DNA of 64,000 bases from an uncultured Paracoccaceae bacterium. GTDB lineage: Bacteria; Pseudomonadota; Alphaproteobacteria; Rhodobacterales; Rhodobacteraceae. Shown in pieces: positions 1 through 8,573 of the stretch. Under the pieces are notes generated by a model. That model was not told the origin of the DNA and made no database searches. It worked only from the letters and a program-made list of their open reading frames with translations. Position 1 is the stretch's first letter; each line of letters starts with the position of its first letter. The stretch is taken from positions 62,001 to 126,000 of the forward strand of contig CANMAI010000001.1 of NCBI GenBank assembly GCA_947495795.1, written 5' to 3'. Position numbers and translations under genes: made by a program.

Positions 1-1095
1 CTGGCCGATCACCTGATCGCACGCGCCCCCGGCGCGCTGGATCGTGTCTATTTTGTCTCCGGCGGCTCAGAGGCTGTGGAAGCCGCCATAAAGCTCGCCC
101 GGCAATATTGGATGGAGCGGGAAAAGCCGGAAAAGCGCCATTTGATCGCCCGGCGGCAAAGCTATCACGGCAACACGCTTGGCGCCTTGGCCGCTGGCGG
201 CAATGCATGGCGCCGCGCGCCCTTCCTCCCGCTTCTGCCCGAAGTGCATCACATCGCCCCCTGCTATGCCTACCGCGATCAGGCGGAGGGAGAGAGCGAG
301 GCCGATTATGGCCGAAGGGCCGCCGATGCACTGGAGGCGGAGATACTGCGCCTTGGCCCCGCATCGGTAATGGCGTTCATCGCAGAGCCGGTGGTGGGTG
401 CAACCCTCGGCGCGGTGCCCGCTGTGGAAGGTTACTTCCAGCGCATTCGCGAGATCTGCGATCAGTACGAAGTCCTGTTGATCCTTGATGAGGTGATGTG
501 CGGGATGGGCCGCACAGGCACCCTTTTCGCCTGCGAGGCAGACGGCATATCGCCCGATATCCTCTGCATCGCCAAAGGCCTGGGCGCTGGCTACCAGCCT
601 ATCGGGGCCATGCTTGCCTCCTCCGGGATTTACGCTGCAATCTCAAACGGCAGTGGCTTTTTCCAGCACGGCCACACCTATATCGGCCACCCCGTTGCAA
701 CAGCTGCCGGGCTGGCTGTTCTGAAGGAAATCGAGGAGCATAACCTTCTTGCGCGCGTGCAGGAACGAGGCGCGCAACTTCATGACAAGTTGGTGGAAGC
801 CTTCGGGCAGCATGCGCATATCGGCGATATCCGGGGCCGTGGCCTCTTCCGCGGATTGGAACTTGTGGAGGACAGGGAAACCAAGGCCCCCCTCGATCCC
901 ACTCGCAAAACCGCAGCGCGGTTCAAATCTGCCGCATTCGAGGCGGGGCTCATATGCTACCCGATGTCAGGCACCGTCGATGGCAAGCTGGGTGATCACG
1001 TTCTGCTGGCGCCGCCCTTCATCATCGAGGAGCCTCAGCTTGACGAACTTGTCGCGAAACTCGGCATCGCTCTGGAGTCGGCTCTTCCCTCTTGA
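1..1095 (+). CDS. Class III (omega-type) aminotransferase, 5' end outside window
   Basis: The frame is open from base 1, so the N-terminus lies upstream; 364 codons are visible, about four fifths of the family's usual length. It is a PLP-dependent fold-type I aminotransferase of class III. The sequence shows the start of the cofactor domain (YFVSGGSEAVEAAIKLARQY), the SYHGNTLGAL segment, the PLP-contacting Asp in LILDEVMCGMGRTG and the Schiff-base Lys in IAKGLGAGYQPIGAM. The class uses an amino donor such as an omega-amino acid, polyamine or taurine to aminate a keto acid; the substrate cannot be told from sequence. No partner gene is visible. Confidence 0.93.
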   Translation: MADHLIARAPGALDRVYFVSGGSEAVEAAIKLARQYWMEREKPEKRHLIARRQSYHGNTLGALAAGGNAWRRAPFLPLLPEVHHIAPCYAYRDQAEGESEADYGRRAADALEAEILRLGPASVMAFIAEPVVGATLGAVPAVEGYFQRIREICDQYEVLLILDEVMCGMGRTGTLFACEADGISPDILCIAKGLGAGYQPIGAMLASSGIYAAISNGSGFFQHGHTYIGHPVATAAGLAVLKEIEEHNLLARVQERGAQLHDKLVEAFGQHAHIGDIRGRGLFRGLELVEDRETKAPLDPTRKTAARFKSAAFEAGLICYPMSGTVDGKLGDHVLLAPPFIIEEPQLDELVAKLGIALESALPS

Positions 1096-1111
1096 AACAA
1101 CTGCGTTCTAA

Positions 1112-1213
1112 TGCGTTTCGTCTTTACCCTGAAATATCACTCATCACCCAACGCGTTGAAATCTTTGAGTTCAGGCAGCGATAGGTGATTCAAGTTCAAA
1201 GCGAAACGCTTTA
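1112..1213. repeat. Family A inverted-repeat element, copy 1
   Basis: An element of about 100 bases bounded by TGCGTTTCG on the left and CGAAACGCTTTA on the right. A second, inner complementarity (ATCAC near 1135 against GGTGAT near 1184) makes the structure nested. The right end reads TAAAGCGTTTC on the minus strand, and its TAA is the stop codon of the neighbouring DUF2794 gene. It lies between two convergent genes, so it may act as a bidirectional terminator. Related copies are at 8.2 and 25.4 kb. Confidence 0.6.
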
Positions 1214-1558
1214 GTCATCCACGGGCCGGATCAGCTTGCGCTCCAGAACCCGCATTACCGCTTTCAGATCGTGCCCGCGCTTCAATATCCGGCCATCCAT
1301 TGCAATTACCGCATATTGTCCCTGCTTGGCCGAAAGCTTTGGCCGCTTCTCGATCCGATAGAGGGGATGCTCAGCCGCGTGGCGAAAAATCGCGAATATC
1401 GCCACATCCTTCAGCATCGAAATCCCATAGTCCCGCCACTCTCCGGCTGCGACCATGCGCCCATACACGTTGAGAATGACCGAAAGCTCGCGGCGGTGAA
1501 AGGCAACCTGTTCAGGTGTAACGGGAAAGGGTGCAACCGTTGAAATGGGTTTGTTCAT
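1211..1558 (-). CDS. DUF2794 family protein
   Basis: A 115-residue protein of the alphaproteobacterial DUF2794 family, whose function is unknown. Family features are the segments LSVILNVYGRMVAAGEWRDY, MLKDVAIFAIFRHAAEHPLY and RIEKRPKLSAKQGQY, then a DGRILKRGHDL tail. There is no signal peptide or membrane segment, so it is probably cytoplasmic. The start used is the Met beginning MNKPIS; another in-frame ATG six codons upstream (1576) has an AGGG directly abutting it and is less likely. The gene is convergent with the aminotransferase and its stop codon lies inside a family A repeat. Confidence 0.8.
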   Translation of the reverse strand: MNKPISTVAPFPVTPEQVAFHRRELSVILNVYGRMVAAGEWRDYGISMLKDVAIFAIFRHAAEHPLYRIEKRPKLSAKQGQYAVIAMDGRILKRGHDLKAVMRVLERKLIRPVDD

Positions 1559-1880
1559 AAGTCGAGTTTTCCCCATCCCTGCCGTTTTGGCAAGTGACGC
1601 AACGTCAATGCGATTTTGGCCCCGCGCCCAGAATTCAACACATTCTCAGCACGCAGTTGCCCCGAATCTCAAGCAAAACACACTTGTTGCTCAGGCGAGC
1701 ATTGCCCTGGCGCGCTGGTTATAAGCCCCCACTCATGCCAACGCGTCAGGGTCGCTCTCGGGGCAACACTACTTTCCCACTCACCTGAAATACCGCGCTC
1801 GAAACCCCAAGTTGGGGCTGGAACCTTTGTGGCCTGCTTCTATAGTCCCGCGCAAACAAGGGCTTGAGGGAAGGCAGATC
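1559..1880. other. Divergent intergenic region upstream of DUF2794 and ggt
   Basis: About 320 bases separate the divergent starts of the DUF2794 gene and the gamma-glutamyltransferase-family gene. I see no convincing coding frame, RNA gene or strong consensus promoter; a TATAAG near 1720 lacks a matching -35 box. The region presumably holds both promoters. Confidence 0.4.
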
Positions 1881-3461
1881 ATGCGCGATTTTCAAATTCC
1901 GGGGCGATCCATGGTGATTGCGGAAAACGGGATGGCTGCCACCTCCCATCCGTTGGCCAGTAAGGTCGCCATTCAGACACTGGAACAGGGCGGCAATGCC
2001 GTGGATGCCGCTATCGCCGCTGCAGTGTTGCTCGGTATCTGCGAGCCGCAGATGACAGGGATCGGCGGAGATTGCTTCATTCTCGTCAAACCCGGAGGAG
2101 AGGAACGGGTAATCGGGCTGAACGGTTCGGGCCACGCACCTGCCGGGCTGGATGCAGCACATCTGCGCAGCGCGGGTGATGTGATCCCGGAAGGAAGCGC
2201 TCATGCCGTCACAATCCCCGGCGCGATGGATGCGTTTATCACGCTCGCAAAGGATTGGGGCAAACTTGGCCTCAAATCCTGCCTCGCTCCTGCGATCCAC
2301 TATGCCGAACAGGGTGTGCCTGTGGCCGAGCGCGTGGCTTTCGATTGGGCGCTCGCAGCCGATAGCCTTCAGGGTGTAGCACGGCAGGATTACCTTCTTT
2401 CCGGCAGGGCACCCGGCACAGGCCAGGTATTCCGCGCGCCAAAACAGGCAGCAGCATTGCGCGAAGTGGCGATGGAAGGCCGCGATGGGTTTTATGCAGG
2501 CCCTGTCGCCGAAGATATGGTGGCGGCTCTTCAGGCTGCTGGCGGCACACACACGCTGGAAGATTTCGCCGCGCACAAGGCCGAGTATGTGGAGCCCATC
2601 ACTGGCCAGTACAAAGGTTATGAGCTGATCGAGATGCCGCCAAACGGGCAAGGTGCAGCGGCCATTCTTCTCGGCAACATCCTCTCGGAGTTTGATCTCT
2701 CCACGATGGATCCCTTTGGCGTGGACAGGACGCACCTGGAAGCGGAGGCCGTGAAGCTCGCCTATGATGCGCGAAACCGCTTCATCGCCGATCCGGCAGC
2801 TTCCGCGCAGTATCTCGATCATATGCTGGCTCCGGAAACGGCCAAAAAGCTTGCAGCCCTGATTGATATGGAGCGCGCGATGGAGGCACCAGCCGAGCTG
2901 ACCGAAGCCGTTCACCGCGATACAATCTATCTGACGGTGGTGGACAGGGACAGAATGGCCGTCTCCCTCATCTACTCGATCTTTCACTCCTTCGGCTCCG
3001 GCATCGCATCGGATAAATACAGCATCCTCTTCCAGAACCGCGGCGCGGGCTTCACACTTGCCGAGGGCCACCCGAACGAGGCAGGCCCGGGCAAACGCCC
3101 GATGCACACGATCATCCCTGCAATGCTGCGCAAGAACGGCCGGATCATCATGCCCTTCGGTGTGATGGGCGGGCAGTATCAATCCGCCGGGCATATGCGC
3201 TTTCTCAGCAATATGGCCGATTACGGGATGAATGTGCAGGCAGCCATTGATGCACCCCGCGCCTTTCCGCGCGAGGGCTTTCTGGATCTGGAGCGTGGAT
3301 ACGGCCCGGATGTGCGCGCGGCCCTCACGGAGCGCGGCCACTTGATCCGCGTACCCGATGTGGCCATCGGCGGCGGTCAGGCGATCCGCATCGATACCGA
3401 AGGGGGCGTTCTTTGGGGTGCCTCCGATGCGCGAAAGGATGGCGCGGCACTTGGTTATTGA
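1881..3461 (+). CDS. Gamma-glutamyltransferase family protein (Ntn hydrolase)
   Basis: A 526-residue member of the gamma-glutamyltranspeptidase family, which is made as one chain and self-cleaves to expose a Thr nucleophile. The N-terminal half has the signature EQGGNAVDAAIAAAVLLGI and the GIGGDCFIL segment. By alignment with enteric GGT the nucleophile is the Thr in HRDTIYLTVVD, followed by the FHSFGSGI loop. The C-terminal GVMGGQYQSAGHM replaces the PGGS loop of classical GGT, which points to the GGT-like subgroup (YwrD-like or acylase-like) rather than glutathione GGT. No signal peptide is seen, so it is probably cytoplasmic. The ATG at 1881 follows a GAGGGAAGG ribosome site; the frame extends upstream but without one. 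A hairpin follows the gene. Confidence 0.88.
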   Translation: MRDFQIPGRSMVIAENGMAATSHPLASKVAIQTLEQGGNAVDAAIAAAVLLGICEPQMTGIGGDCFILVKPGGEERVIGLNGSGHAPAGLDAAHLRSAGDVIPEGSAHAVTIPGAMDAFITLAKDWGKLGLKSCLAPAIHYAEQGVPVAERVAFDWALAADSLQGVARQDYLLSGRAPGTGQVFRAPKQAAALREVAMEGRDGFYAGPVAEDMVAALQAAGGTHTLEDFAAHKAEYVEPITGQYKGYELIEMPPNGQGAAAILLGNILSEFDLSTMDPFGVDRTHLEAEAVKLAYDARNRFIADPAASAQYLDHMLAPETAKKLAALIDMERAMEAPAELTEAVHRDTIYLTVVDRDRMAVSLIYSIFHSFGSGIASDKYSILFQNRGAGFTLAEGHPNEAGPGKRPMHTIIPAMLRKNGRIIMPFGVMGGQYQSAGHMRFLSNMADYGMNVQAAIDAPRAFPREGFLDLERGYGPDVRAALTERGHLIRVPDVAIGGGQAIRIDTEGGVLWGASDARKDGAALGY

Positions 3462-3482
3462 GAGTGCCGGTTTCTCCCAGAG

Positions 3483-3513
3483 CCTTCCCGCACACCTGTG
3501 TGGTGCGGGAGGG
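3483..3513 (+). terminator. Stem-loop terminator after ggt
   Basis: CCTTCCCGCAC pairs with GTGCGGGAGGG (11 bp with one mismatch) around a 9-base loop, 22 bases after the ggt stop codon. There is no clean T-tract directly after the stem, so this is an imperfect intrinsic terminator. Confidence 0.55.
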
Positions 3514-3618
3514 TCATAACCGAGCCTTTTCACCAAAAAGTAACTTGTTTTGCCTCAAATTACTGCCATAGAGTTACGTCAAGCTGCGAAAAAGCAGCGT
3601 TCGAGGTAGAGACTGAAG

Positions 3619-4119
3619 ATGATGCATTCGATTACTAAGCGCGGCCTGATCACGGGCGCCGCTGCTCTTGCTCTTTCCGCATGTTCGCGTGATGTGTCGC
3701 GGCTTCCGGCTGCGGATGGCGTTGTTGTTTCCAAGGCGAGGCGGGAGATGTACCTGCTCTCCGCTGGCAAAACGTTCCGAAGCTACGAGGTGGAGCTTGG
3801 CTTTACCCCGCAAGGCCACAAGGAGCAGGAAGGCGACGGGCGCACCCCCGAAGGTATCTACTTCATCGATCGCAAGAACCCCCGATCCGATTTCCACCTC
3901 AGCCTCGGCATCAACTATCCCAACTCCGCCGATATCGCCCGCGCGGATGCGATGGGCGTCGATCCCGGAGGCGATATCTTCATCCATGGCGGCCCCCGCC
4001 CGAAGATCGACCGCACAGGCGCGGACTGGACAGCCGGGTGCATCGCCGTCACCAATCGACAGATCGAAGAGATCTACGCGATGGTCCGGATGGGCACGCC
4101 AATCCAAATCCTCGCCTGA
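3619..4119 (+). CDS. L,D-transpeptidase (YkuD) lipoprotein
   Basis: A 166-residue protein with an N-terminal signal ending in a lipobox (LALSAC, Cys at about residue 21), so a lipid-anchored, periplasm-facing protein. The YkuD catalytic domain fills the rest: the conserved His in IFIHGGPRP and the nucleophilic Cys in DWTAGCIAVTN match the HGx(n)S/TxGC pattern. Such enzymes form 3-3 peptidoglycan cross-links or attach proteins to peptidoglycan. It is compact, with no LysM or peptidoglycan-binding domain. Two adjacent ATGs (3619, 3622) are possible starts. It precedes the Anbu operon in the same direction with a 163-base gap and may be transcribed separately. Confidence 0.9.
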   Translation: MMHSITKRGLITGAAALALSACSRDVSRLPAADGVVVSKARREMYLLSAGKTFRSYEVELGFTPQGHKEQEGDGRTPEGIYFIDRKNPRSDFHLSLGINYPNSADIARADAMGVDPGGDIFIHGGPRPKIDRTGADWTAGCIAVTNRQIEEIYAMVRMGTPIQILA

Positions 4120-4282
4120 AGCGGTTCTGCCGCTACTTGAAGCACCATTTTATGCGAATTTGCGAAGCACACGCATTATTCGTTGAGAGATCGCGCGTTC
4201 TGTTCCAAGATCAAGCATCAGGTCCGCGGCTTTGCGAAGCTGAAGGTTATCCGGGGGTATCGAGATCACGTTTTTCAATGAG

Positions 4283-5674
4283 ATGTATCAGGGAGACGCG
4301 ATCCGGGATACGTACAAATCCCTCGCCGAATGGTCCGAGAAACTCGGCCCCGAAGAACTGAATGCCAAGAGAGCAGAAGCCGAAGCACTCTTTCGCCGCA
4401 TTGGCATCACCTTCGCTGTCTACGGCGAAGGCGGCGATCCGGAACGCCTTATTCCGTTCGATCTGATCCCCCGCGTCTTCACTTCCTTCGAATGGTCCCG
4501 GCTGGAACGGGGTGTAAAGCAGCGCGCAGAGGCACTGAATTGCTTCCTCCGCGATGTCTATCACCGCGCAGAGATCGTCCGCGCCGGCCGCATCCCGGCG
4601 GAACTCGTGTTCCAGAATGCCGCCTTCGAGCCTTCTGTTGTTGGCTTCCGCCCCGCCGAAGGCGTGTTCAGCCACATCGTCGGCATCGATCTTGTGCGCA
4701 CCAGCGCGGATGAGTTCTTCGTGTTGGAGGATAATTGCCGCACGCCCTCCGGCGTTTCCTACATGCTGGAAAACCGCGAGATCATGATGCGCATGTTCCC
4801 GGATCTTTTCCGCAAGATGCGCGTCGCCCCGGTGGAGGATTATCCCGATCAGTTGCGCCGCACTCTCGCCAGCGTCGCTCCCGAAAAATGCATCACAGAC
4901 CCAACAGTCGTGGTGCTCACCCCCGGTGGCATGAACAGCGCCTACTATGAGCATTCCTTCCTCGCCGATCAGATGGGGGTGGAGCTTGTGGAAGGCCAAG
5001 ATCTCTTCGTCGAAGGTGATCTCGTTTTCATGCGCACCACACGCGGCCCGCAGCGCGTGGATGTGATCTACCGCCGCATAGACGATCCCTTCCTCGATCC
5101 GCTCCACTTCCGGCCAGACAGTATGCTGGGCATCCCCGGCCTGATGAATGTCTATCTCACGGGCGGCGTTTCGATCTGCTCCGCGCCCGGCGCGGGCGTG
5201 GCGGATGACAAGGCCGTCTACACCTATGTGCCCGACATGATCCGCTTCTATCTCGGTGAAGAACCGATTTTGAAGAACGTGCCCACATGGCGTTGCGGCA
5301 CGCCCGATGATCTCAAACACGTGCTCGCCAATCTGGGCGATCTGGTAGTGAAAGAGGTGCATGGCTCAGGCGGCTACGGCATGCTGGTAGGCCCCGCCAG
5401 CACCAAAGCCGAAATCGAGACCTATGCAGAGCGCATCAAGGCCAACCCGTCCGAGTTCATCGCACAACCCACGCTCAGTCTCTCCACTTGCCCCACCTTC
5501 GTGGAGCAAGGCCTCGCCCCCCGCCATGTGGATCTGCGCCCCTATTGCCTCGTCGGCAAAAAGGTCAACCTCTGCCCCGGTGGCCTCACGCGCGTCGCAT
5601 TGCGCGAAGGCTCTCTGGTCGTCAATTCCAGCCAGGGCGGCGGCGTAAAAGACACTTGGGTTATTGCGGATTGA
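4283..5674 (+). CDS. Circularly permuted ATP-grasp protein (Anbu operon)
   Basis: A 463-residue protein of the circularly permuted ATP-grasp type 2 family (DUF404/DUF407). Landmarks are the GVDLVR-like GIDLVRTSADEFFVLEDN strand, SGVSYMLENREIMMRMFP, the VVVLTPGGMNSAYYEHSFLA segment and KEVHGSGGYGMLVGP. The family is predicted to form amide or peptide-like bonds with ATP; no substrate is established. Upstream in this frame there is a stop at 4241 and no ATG, GTG or TTG before 4283, so this ATG is the start even though no good Shine-Dalgarno precedes it. It is the first of four co-directional genes spaced by -1 to 33 bases (ATP-grasp, alpha-E, transglutaminase, Anbu), a known conserved neighbourhood. 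Confidence 0.92.
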   Translation: MYQGDAIRDTYKSLAEWSEKLGPEELNAKRAEAEALFRRIGITFAVYGEGGDPERLIPFDLIPRVFTSFEWSRLERGVKQRAEALNCFLRDVYHRAEIVRAGRIPAELVFQNAAFEPSVVGFRPAEGVFSHIVGIDLVRTSADEFFVLEDNCRTPSGVSYMLENREIMMRMFPDLFRKMRVAPVEDYPDQLRRTLASVAPEKCITDPTVVVLTPGGMNSAYYEHSFLADQMGVELVEGQDLFVEGDLVFMRTTRGPQRVDVIYRRIDDPFLDPLHFRPDSMLGIPGLMNVYLTGGVSICSAPGAGVADDKAVYTYVPDMIRFYLGEEPILKNVPTWRCGTPDDLKHVLANLGDLVVKEVHGSGGYGMLVGPASTKAEIETYAERIKANPSEFIAQPTLSLSTCPTFVEQGLAPRHVDLRPYCLVGKKVNLCPGGLTRVALREGSLVVNSSQGGGVKDTWVIAD

Positions 5675-5683
5675 GGATGTAAC

Positions 5684-6619
5684 ATGCTGAGCCGCACCGC
5701 AGAAAATCTCTACTGGGTCACCCGCTACATGGAGCGGGCCGAAACCATGGCCCGCCTTCTGGAGGTCGGTTACCGTATCGCCCTCATGCCCTCCGCCGGA
5801 GAAGGCAACCGCAACGAATGGGCCTCTATCCTCGCAGCATCGGGCGTTGAGAGCTACTTTCAACAGAGCTACAGCGAGGCCAACGAGACAACGCTCGAAA
5901 ACTTCCTGGTGTTCGATACGAACAACCCCTCATCCGTGGCCACCTGCATCGCAAAGGCGCGGGATAATGCGCGGGTTGTCCGCACCGCTGTTACCAGCGA
6001 AGTGTGGGATGCGCTCAACAGTGCCTTTCAGGAGTTCAAAGGCCTGCGCCCCGGCGATCTGCCCGGCCTTTGCGACTGGACGAAGAAGCAAACAGCGGCA
6101 CTCCGCGGGGCCATAGAAGGCACGCAACTTCAGCAAGACGGCTACGATTTCCTGAACCTTGGCTATTATCTGGAACGGGCAGACAACACAGCACGGCTTC
6201 TCGACGTTAAGTACTACGTCCTTCTGCCCACCACCCAACGTGTCGGCGGCAGCGTGGATAATTATCAGTGGATCACGCTTCTGCGCTCGCTTTCGGCACT
6301 CCGCTCTTTCCATTGGGCGTATGGTGGCGATTACAGCCCCACCAAAATCGCCCATTTCCTGATCCTCAACAAAACCAACCCCCGCTCGCTTCTGCATTGC
6401 GTAGAGGAGGCAAGCTACCATCTCAACCGCCTTGCCAGAGCCTATGGCCAATCCACCGGAGCGCAGGCTCAGGCCAACACAAAGCTCGCCCGCCTCGCCG
6501 AAGCGCATGTCGAGGATATCATCTCGGATGGCTTGCACGAGTTTCTCAGGGATTTCATTCGCGATAATGCCGGGCTCGGCCAGACGGTGGCCGACAGTTA
6601 TCTCTTCGGGTCGAAATAA
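5684..6619 (+). CDS. Alpha-E domain protein (DUF403)
   Basis: A 311-residue, largely helical alpha-E family protein. Its typical start MLSRTAENLYWVTRYMERAE and the central NLGYYLERADNTARLLDVKY are both present, as is SLLHCVEEASYHLNRL near the C-terminus. The biochemical role is unknown; the family almost always accompanies circularly permuted ATP-grasp and transglutaminase-like genes, as here. It starts 9 bases after the ATP-grasp gene, and its TAA stop overlaps the ATG of the next gene by one base (TAATG), implying translational coupling. Confidence 0.92.
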   Translation: MLSRTAENLYWVTRYMERAETMARLLEVGYRIALMPSAGEGNRNEWASILAASGVESYFQQSYSEANETTLENFLVFDTNNPSSVATCIAKARDNARVVRTAVTSEVWDALNSAFQEFKGLRPGDLPGLCDWTKKQTAALRGAIEGTQLQQDGYDFLNLGYYLERADNTARLLDVKYYVLLPTTQRVGGSVDNYQWITLLRSLSALRSFHWAYGGDYSPTKIAHFLILNKTNPRSLLHCVEEASYHLNRLARAYGQSTGAQAQANTKLARLAEAHVEDIISDGLHEFLRDFIRDNAGLGQTVADSYLFGSK

Positions 6620-7422
6620 TGCATCTCAAAATCCAGCACACATCCACCTACCGCTTCGAGATGCCGGTGCGCTACGTGGTGCAAAGCCATCGCCTTTGGG
6701 CCAGCCAGTTCGAGGGCCAATCCGTCCTCGGCTGGAACGTCATGGTCGAAGACGCGGTTTTCGGCCAGTATTTCACCGACTCTGCCGGGGATCGCGTGCG
6801 CACGATGACGCTGAATGGCCCGCTGACGGAACTGAGGGTGCATGTCGAGGGCGAGGTGATGACAAGCGATCAGAACGGTGTGCTCGCAGGCCATATCGAA
6901 CGCGTGCCGCCGCTTGCATACCTCCGCACAACCGATCCCACCAAACCGGATAAAGCACTGAAAGAGCTGGCACTGGCCACATCCGGCTCCGATCTGGATC
7001 GCGCACATGCCCTTTCCAATGCCGTTGCAGAGGCCATTGTCTACCGCCCCGGCACAACCGATGCGCACACCACCGCGGCAGAGGCTTTGGCGCAGGGCGA
7101 AGGTGTGTGTCAGGATCACGCGCATGCCCTGATCTCGGCCGCCCGCACCATCGGAATGCCCGCCCGTTATGTCTCGGGTTACCTTCAGGCCTCCTCCGAT
7201 GGCGTGCCGCATGAAGCAGGGCACGCATGGGCCGAATTGCATGTCTCTACGCTGGGCTGGGTGGGCTTCGATCCCGCAAACAAATGCTGCCCGGATGAAC
7301 GCTATGTCCGCCTCGGCTCCGGCCTCGATGCCATCCATGCCGCGCCAATCCGGGGGATCACGCACGGCCTGTCGTCGGGTGATCTTGAGGTGGAGGTTGC
7401 AGTTGAGGCGGCGCAGCAGTAG
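6619..7422 (+). CDS. Transglutaminase-like family protein (Anbu operon)
   Basis: A 267-residue transglutaminase-like cysteine protease/transferase. The N-terminal beta domain begins MHLKIQHTSTYRFEMPV. The catalytic triad is visible: Cys in GEGVCQDHAHALISAART, His in EAGHAWAELHVS and Asp in WVGFDPANKCC. There is no signal peptide, so it is probably cytoplasmic. In this operon type it is thought to act with the ATP-grasp and alpha-E proteins on a peptide or protein conjugate, possibly as the hydrolase opposing the ligase; that is inference. It lies 33 bases before the Anbu gene. Confidence 0.93.
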   Translation: MHLKIQHTSTYRFEMPVRYVVQSHRLWASQFEGQSVLGWNVMVEDAVFGQYFTDSAGDRVRTMTLNGPLTELRVHVEGEVMTSDQNGVLAGHIERVPPLAYLRTTDPTKPDKALKELALATSGSDLDRAHALSNAVAEAIVYRPGTTDAHTTAAEALAQGEGVCQDHAHALISAARTIGMPARYVSGYLQASSDGVPHEAGHAWAELHVSTLGWVGFDPANKCCPDERYVRLGSGLDAIHAAPIRGITHGLSSGDLEVEVAVEAAQQ

Positions 7423-7455
7423 CGTCGCGCGGCAGTCTTCAACCAGAGCACTTTC

Positions 7456-8175
7456 ATGACATATTGCGTCGGCCTCCTGCTGAACAAGGGCATCGTCCTT
7501 CTCTCCGATACCCGCACCAATGCGGGCGTGGATAATATCGCGACCTACCGCAAAACCTTCCTCTTTGAAGAGCCGGGCGAGCGTGTGATCGCAATTCTCA
7601 CCGCCGGCAGCCTCTCGGTTACGCAAACCACCATCGCCAGACTGCAGGCGGCAATCGATGCGCCGGAAGAAGGCCGTTCCATCCTCACGGCCGATACCAT
7701 GCTGGAAGTTGCTGAAATCGTTGGCGAAACGCTGAGCAACGTCTCCTCGAACATCTCCGAGAAGATGAGCCGTATGAAGCAAAGCGCCACCGCGTCCATG
7801 ATTGTGGCAGGCCAGCGCAAGGGCGGCGAGATGCGGCTCTTCATGCTCTACCCCGAGGGCAATTTCATTGAGGCAACGCCGGATACGCCATATCTCCAGA
7901 TCGGAGAGCACAAATACGGCAAGCCCATCCTCGATCGGGTCGTAACATCGGAAACCTCGCTGTCGGACGCAAAGAAAGCCGTTCTCCTTTCGATGGATTC
8001 CACCCTCCGCTCCAATCTCTCCGTCGGCATGCCGCTGGATCTCACAGTTCTCTTGCGCGATTCCTGCAAGGTGGATGAAAGCATCCGGATCGAGGCAGGA
8101 GACGAAGTTTTCAACGCCATGTCCGACGCATGGAGCCAAGCGCTGCGCGATGGATTTACCGCGATCGACATCTAA
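7456..8175 (+). CDS. Anbu, proteasome-type peptidase (ancestral beta subunit)
   Basis: A 239-residue proteasome-fold protein. The sequence opens MTYCVGLLLNKGIVLLSDTRTNAG, so after Met removal Thr1 becomes the N-terminal nucleophile; the Asp of SDTRTNAG and the downstream TYRKTFLFEE (Lys near 33) fit the Ntn catalytic set. Length and start match Anbu rather than HslV, and no HslU-like ATPase is adjacent. Published Anbu structures are helical or split-ring assemblies; in vivo substrates are poorly defined. It is the last gene of the ATP-grasp, alpha-E, transglutaminase operon, and a family A inverted repeat follows its stop within 6 bases, probably as a terminator. Confidence 0.93.
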   Translation: MTYCVGLLLNKGIVLLSDTRTNAGVDNIATYRKTFLFEEPGERVIAILTAGSLSVTQTTIARLQAAIDAPEEGRSILTADTMLEVAEIVGETLSNVSSNISEKMSRMKQSATASMIVAGQRKGGEMRLFMLYPEGNFIEATPDTPYLQIGEHKYGKPILDRVVTSETSLSDAKKAVLLSMDSTLRSNLSVGMPLDLTVLLRDSCKVDESIRIEAGDEVFNAMSDAWSQALRDGFTAIDI

Positions 8176-8180
8176 TTATG

Positions 8181-8282
8181 GCGTTTCGACCTTAACTTGA
8201 GACACCCCTCAACGCTTTTCGCATTCGAGCCAAAGGCGAGAGGCAGCGAAAAGCGATTCAAGTTTAAGTCGAAACGCTTTAG
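8181..8282. repeat. Family A inverted-repeat element, copy 2
   Basis: The best-preserved copy. Outer arms GCGTTTCGACCTTAACTTGA (8181-8200) and TCAAGTTTAAGTCGAAACGC (8258-8277) pair over 20 bases with two mismatches. An inner pair CGCTTTTCGC / GCGAAAAGCG near 8213 and 8246 makes a nested double hairpin, and the right end is CTTTAG as in copy 1. It lies directly downstream of the Anbu stop codon. Confidence 0.75.
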
Positions 8283-8573
8283 GCGCCCCTACTATTGGCT
8301 TGGCGGCTAATTTCTCAGCACTGCCTTGGTAACCTGTATAATTTCTGATCATTCAGGATACCCACCCTCCCAACTGTGCCCGATTTCTTTGCAACTACCC
8401 CCTGCCTTTGAAGAGATGAGCCTGCCAGACGCGATGGAAGAGCCGCCATCGCTCCGGCAATGCGCGGCTTCGGCACGCATACCAACCTGCCAAATCGGCT
8501 TGCGTATCCGCGCTGGTGCAAGGGGCCTCCGCTCAGAAAGGCCACCCGCTCAGCAAATTCAGGGAACCACAGT
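8283..8573 (+). promoter_or_regulatory. Leader and probable promoter region of urtA
   Basis: About 290 non-coding bases lie between the repeat and urtA. A perfect TATAAT at 8337-8342 is the best -10 candidate, but the 17-base-spaced -35 position is not consensus. No clear sigma-54 -24/-12 pair (TGGC-n-TTGCA) was found, although urea transporters are often under nitrogen control. If TATAAT is used, the transcript carries a leader of about 230 bases. Confidence 0.35.

Noticed and set aside
1746-3536. Long minus-strand open frame (about 596 codons) opposite the ggt-family gene
   Set aside because: It is the antisense shadow of a strongly supported gene; its composition (Ala, Gly, His, Arg rich with no motifs) is typical of such shadows.
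6598-8139. Minus-strand open frame of 513 codons opposite the transglutaminase and Anbu genes
   Set aside because: Antisense shadow of two genes with intact catalytic motifs and tight operon spacing.
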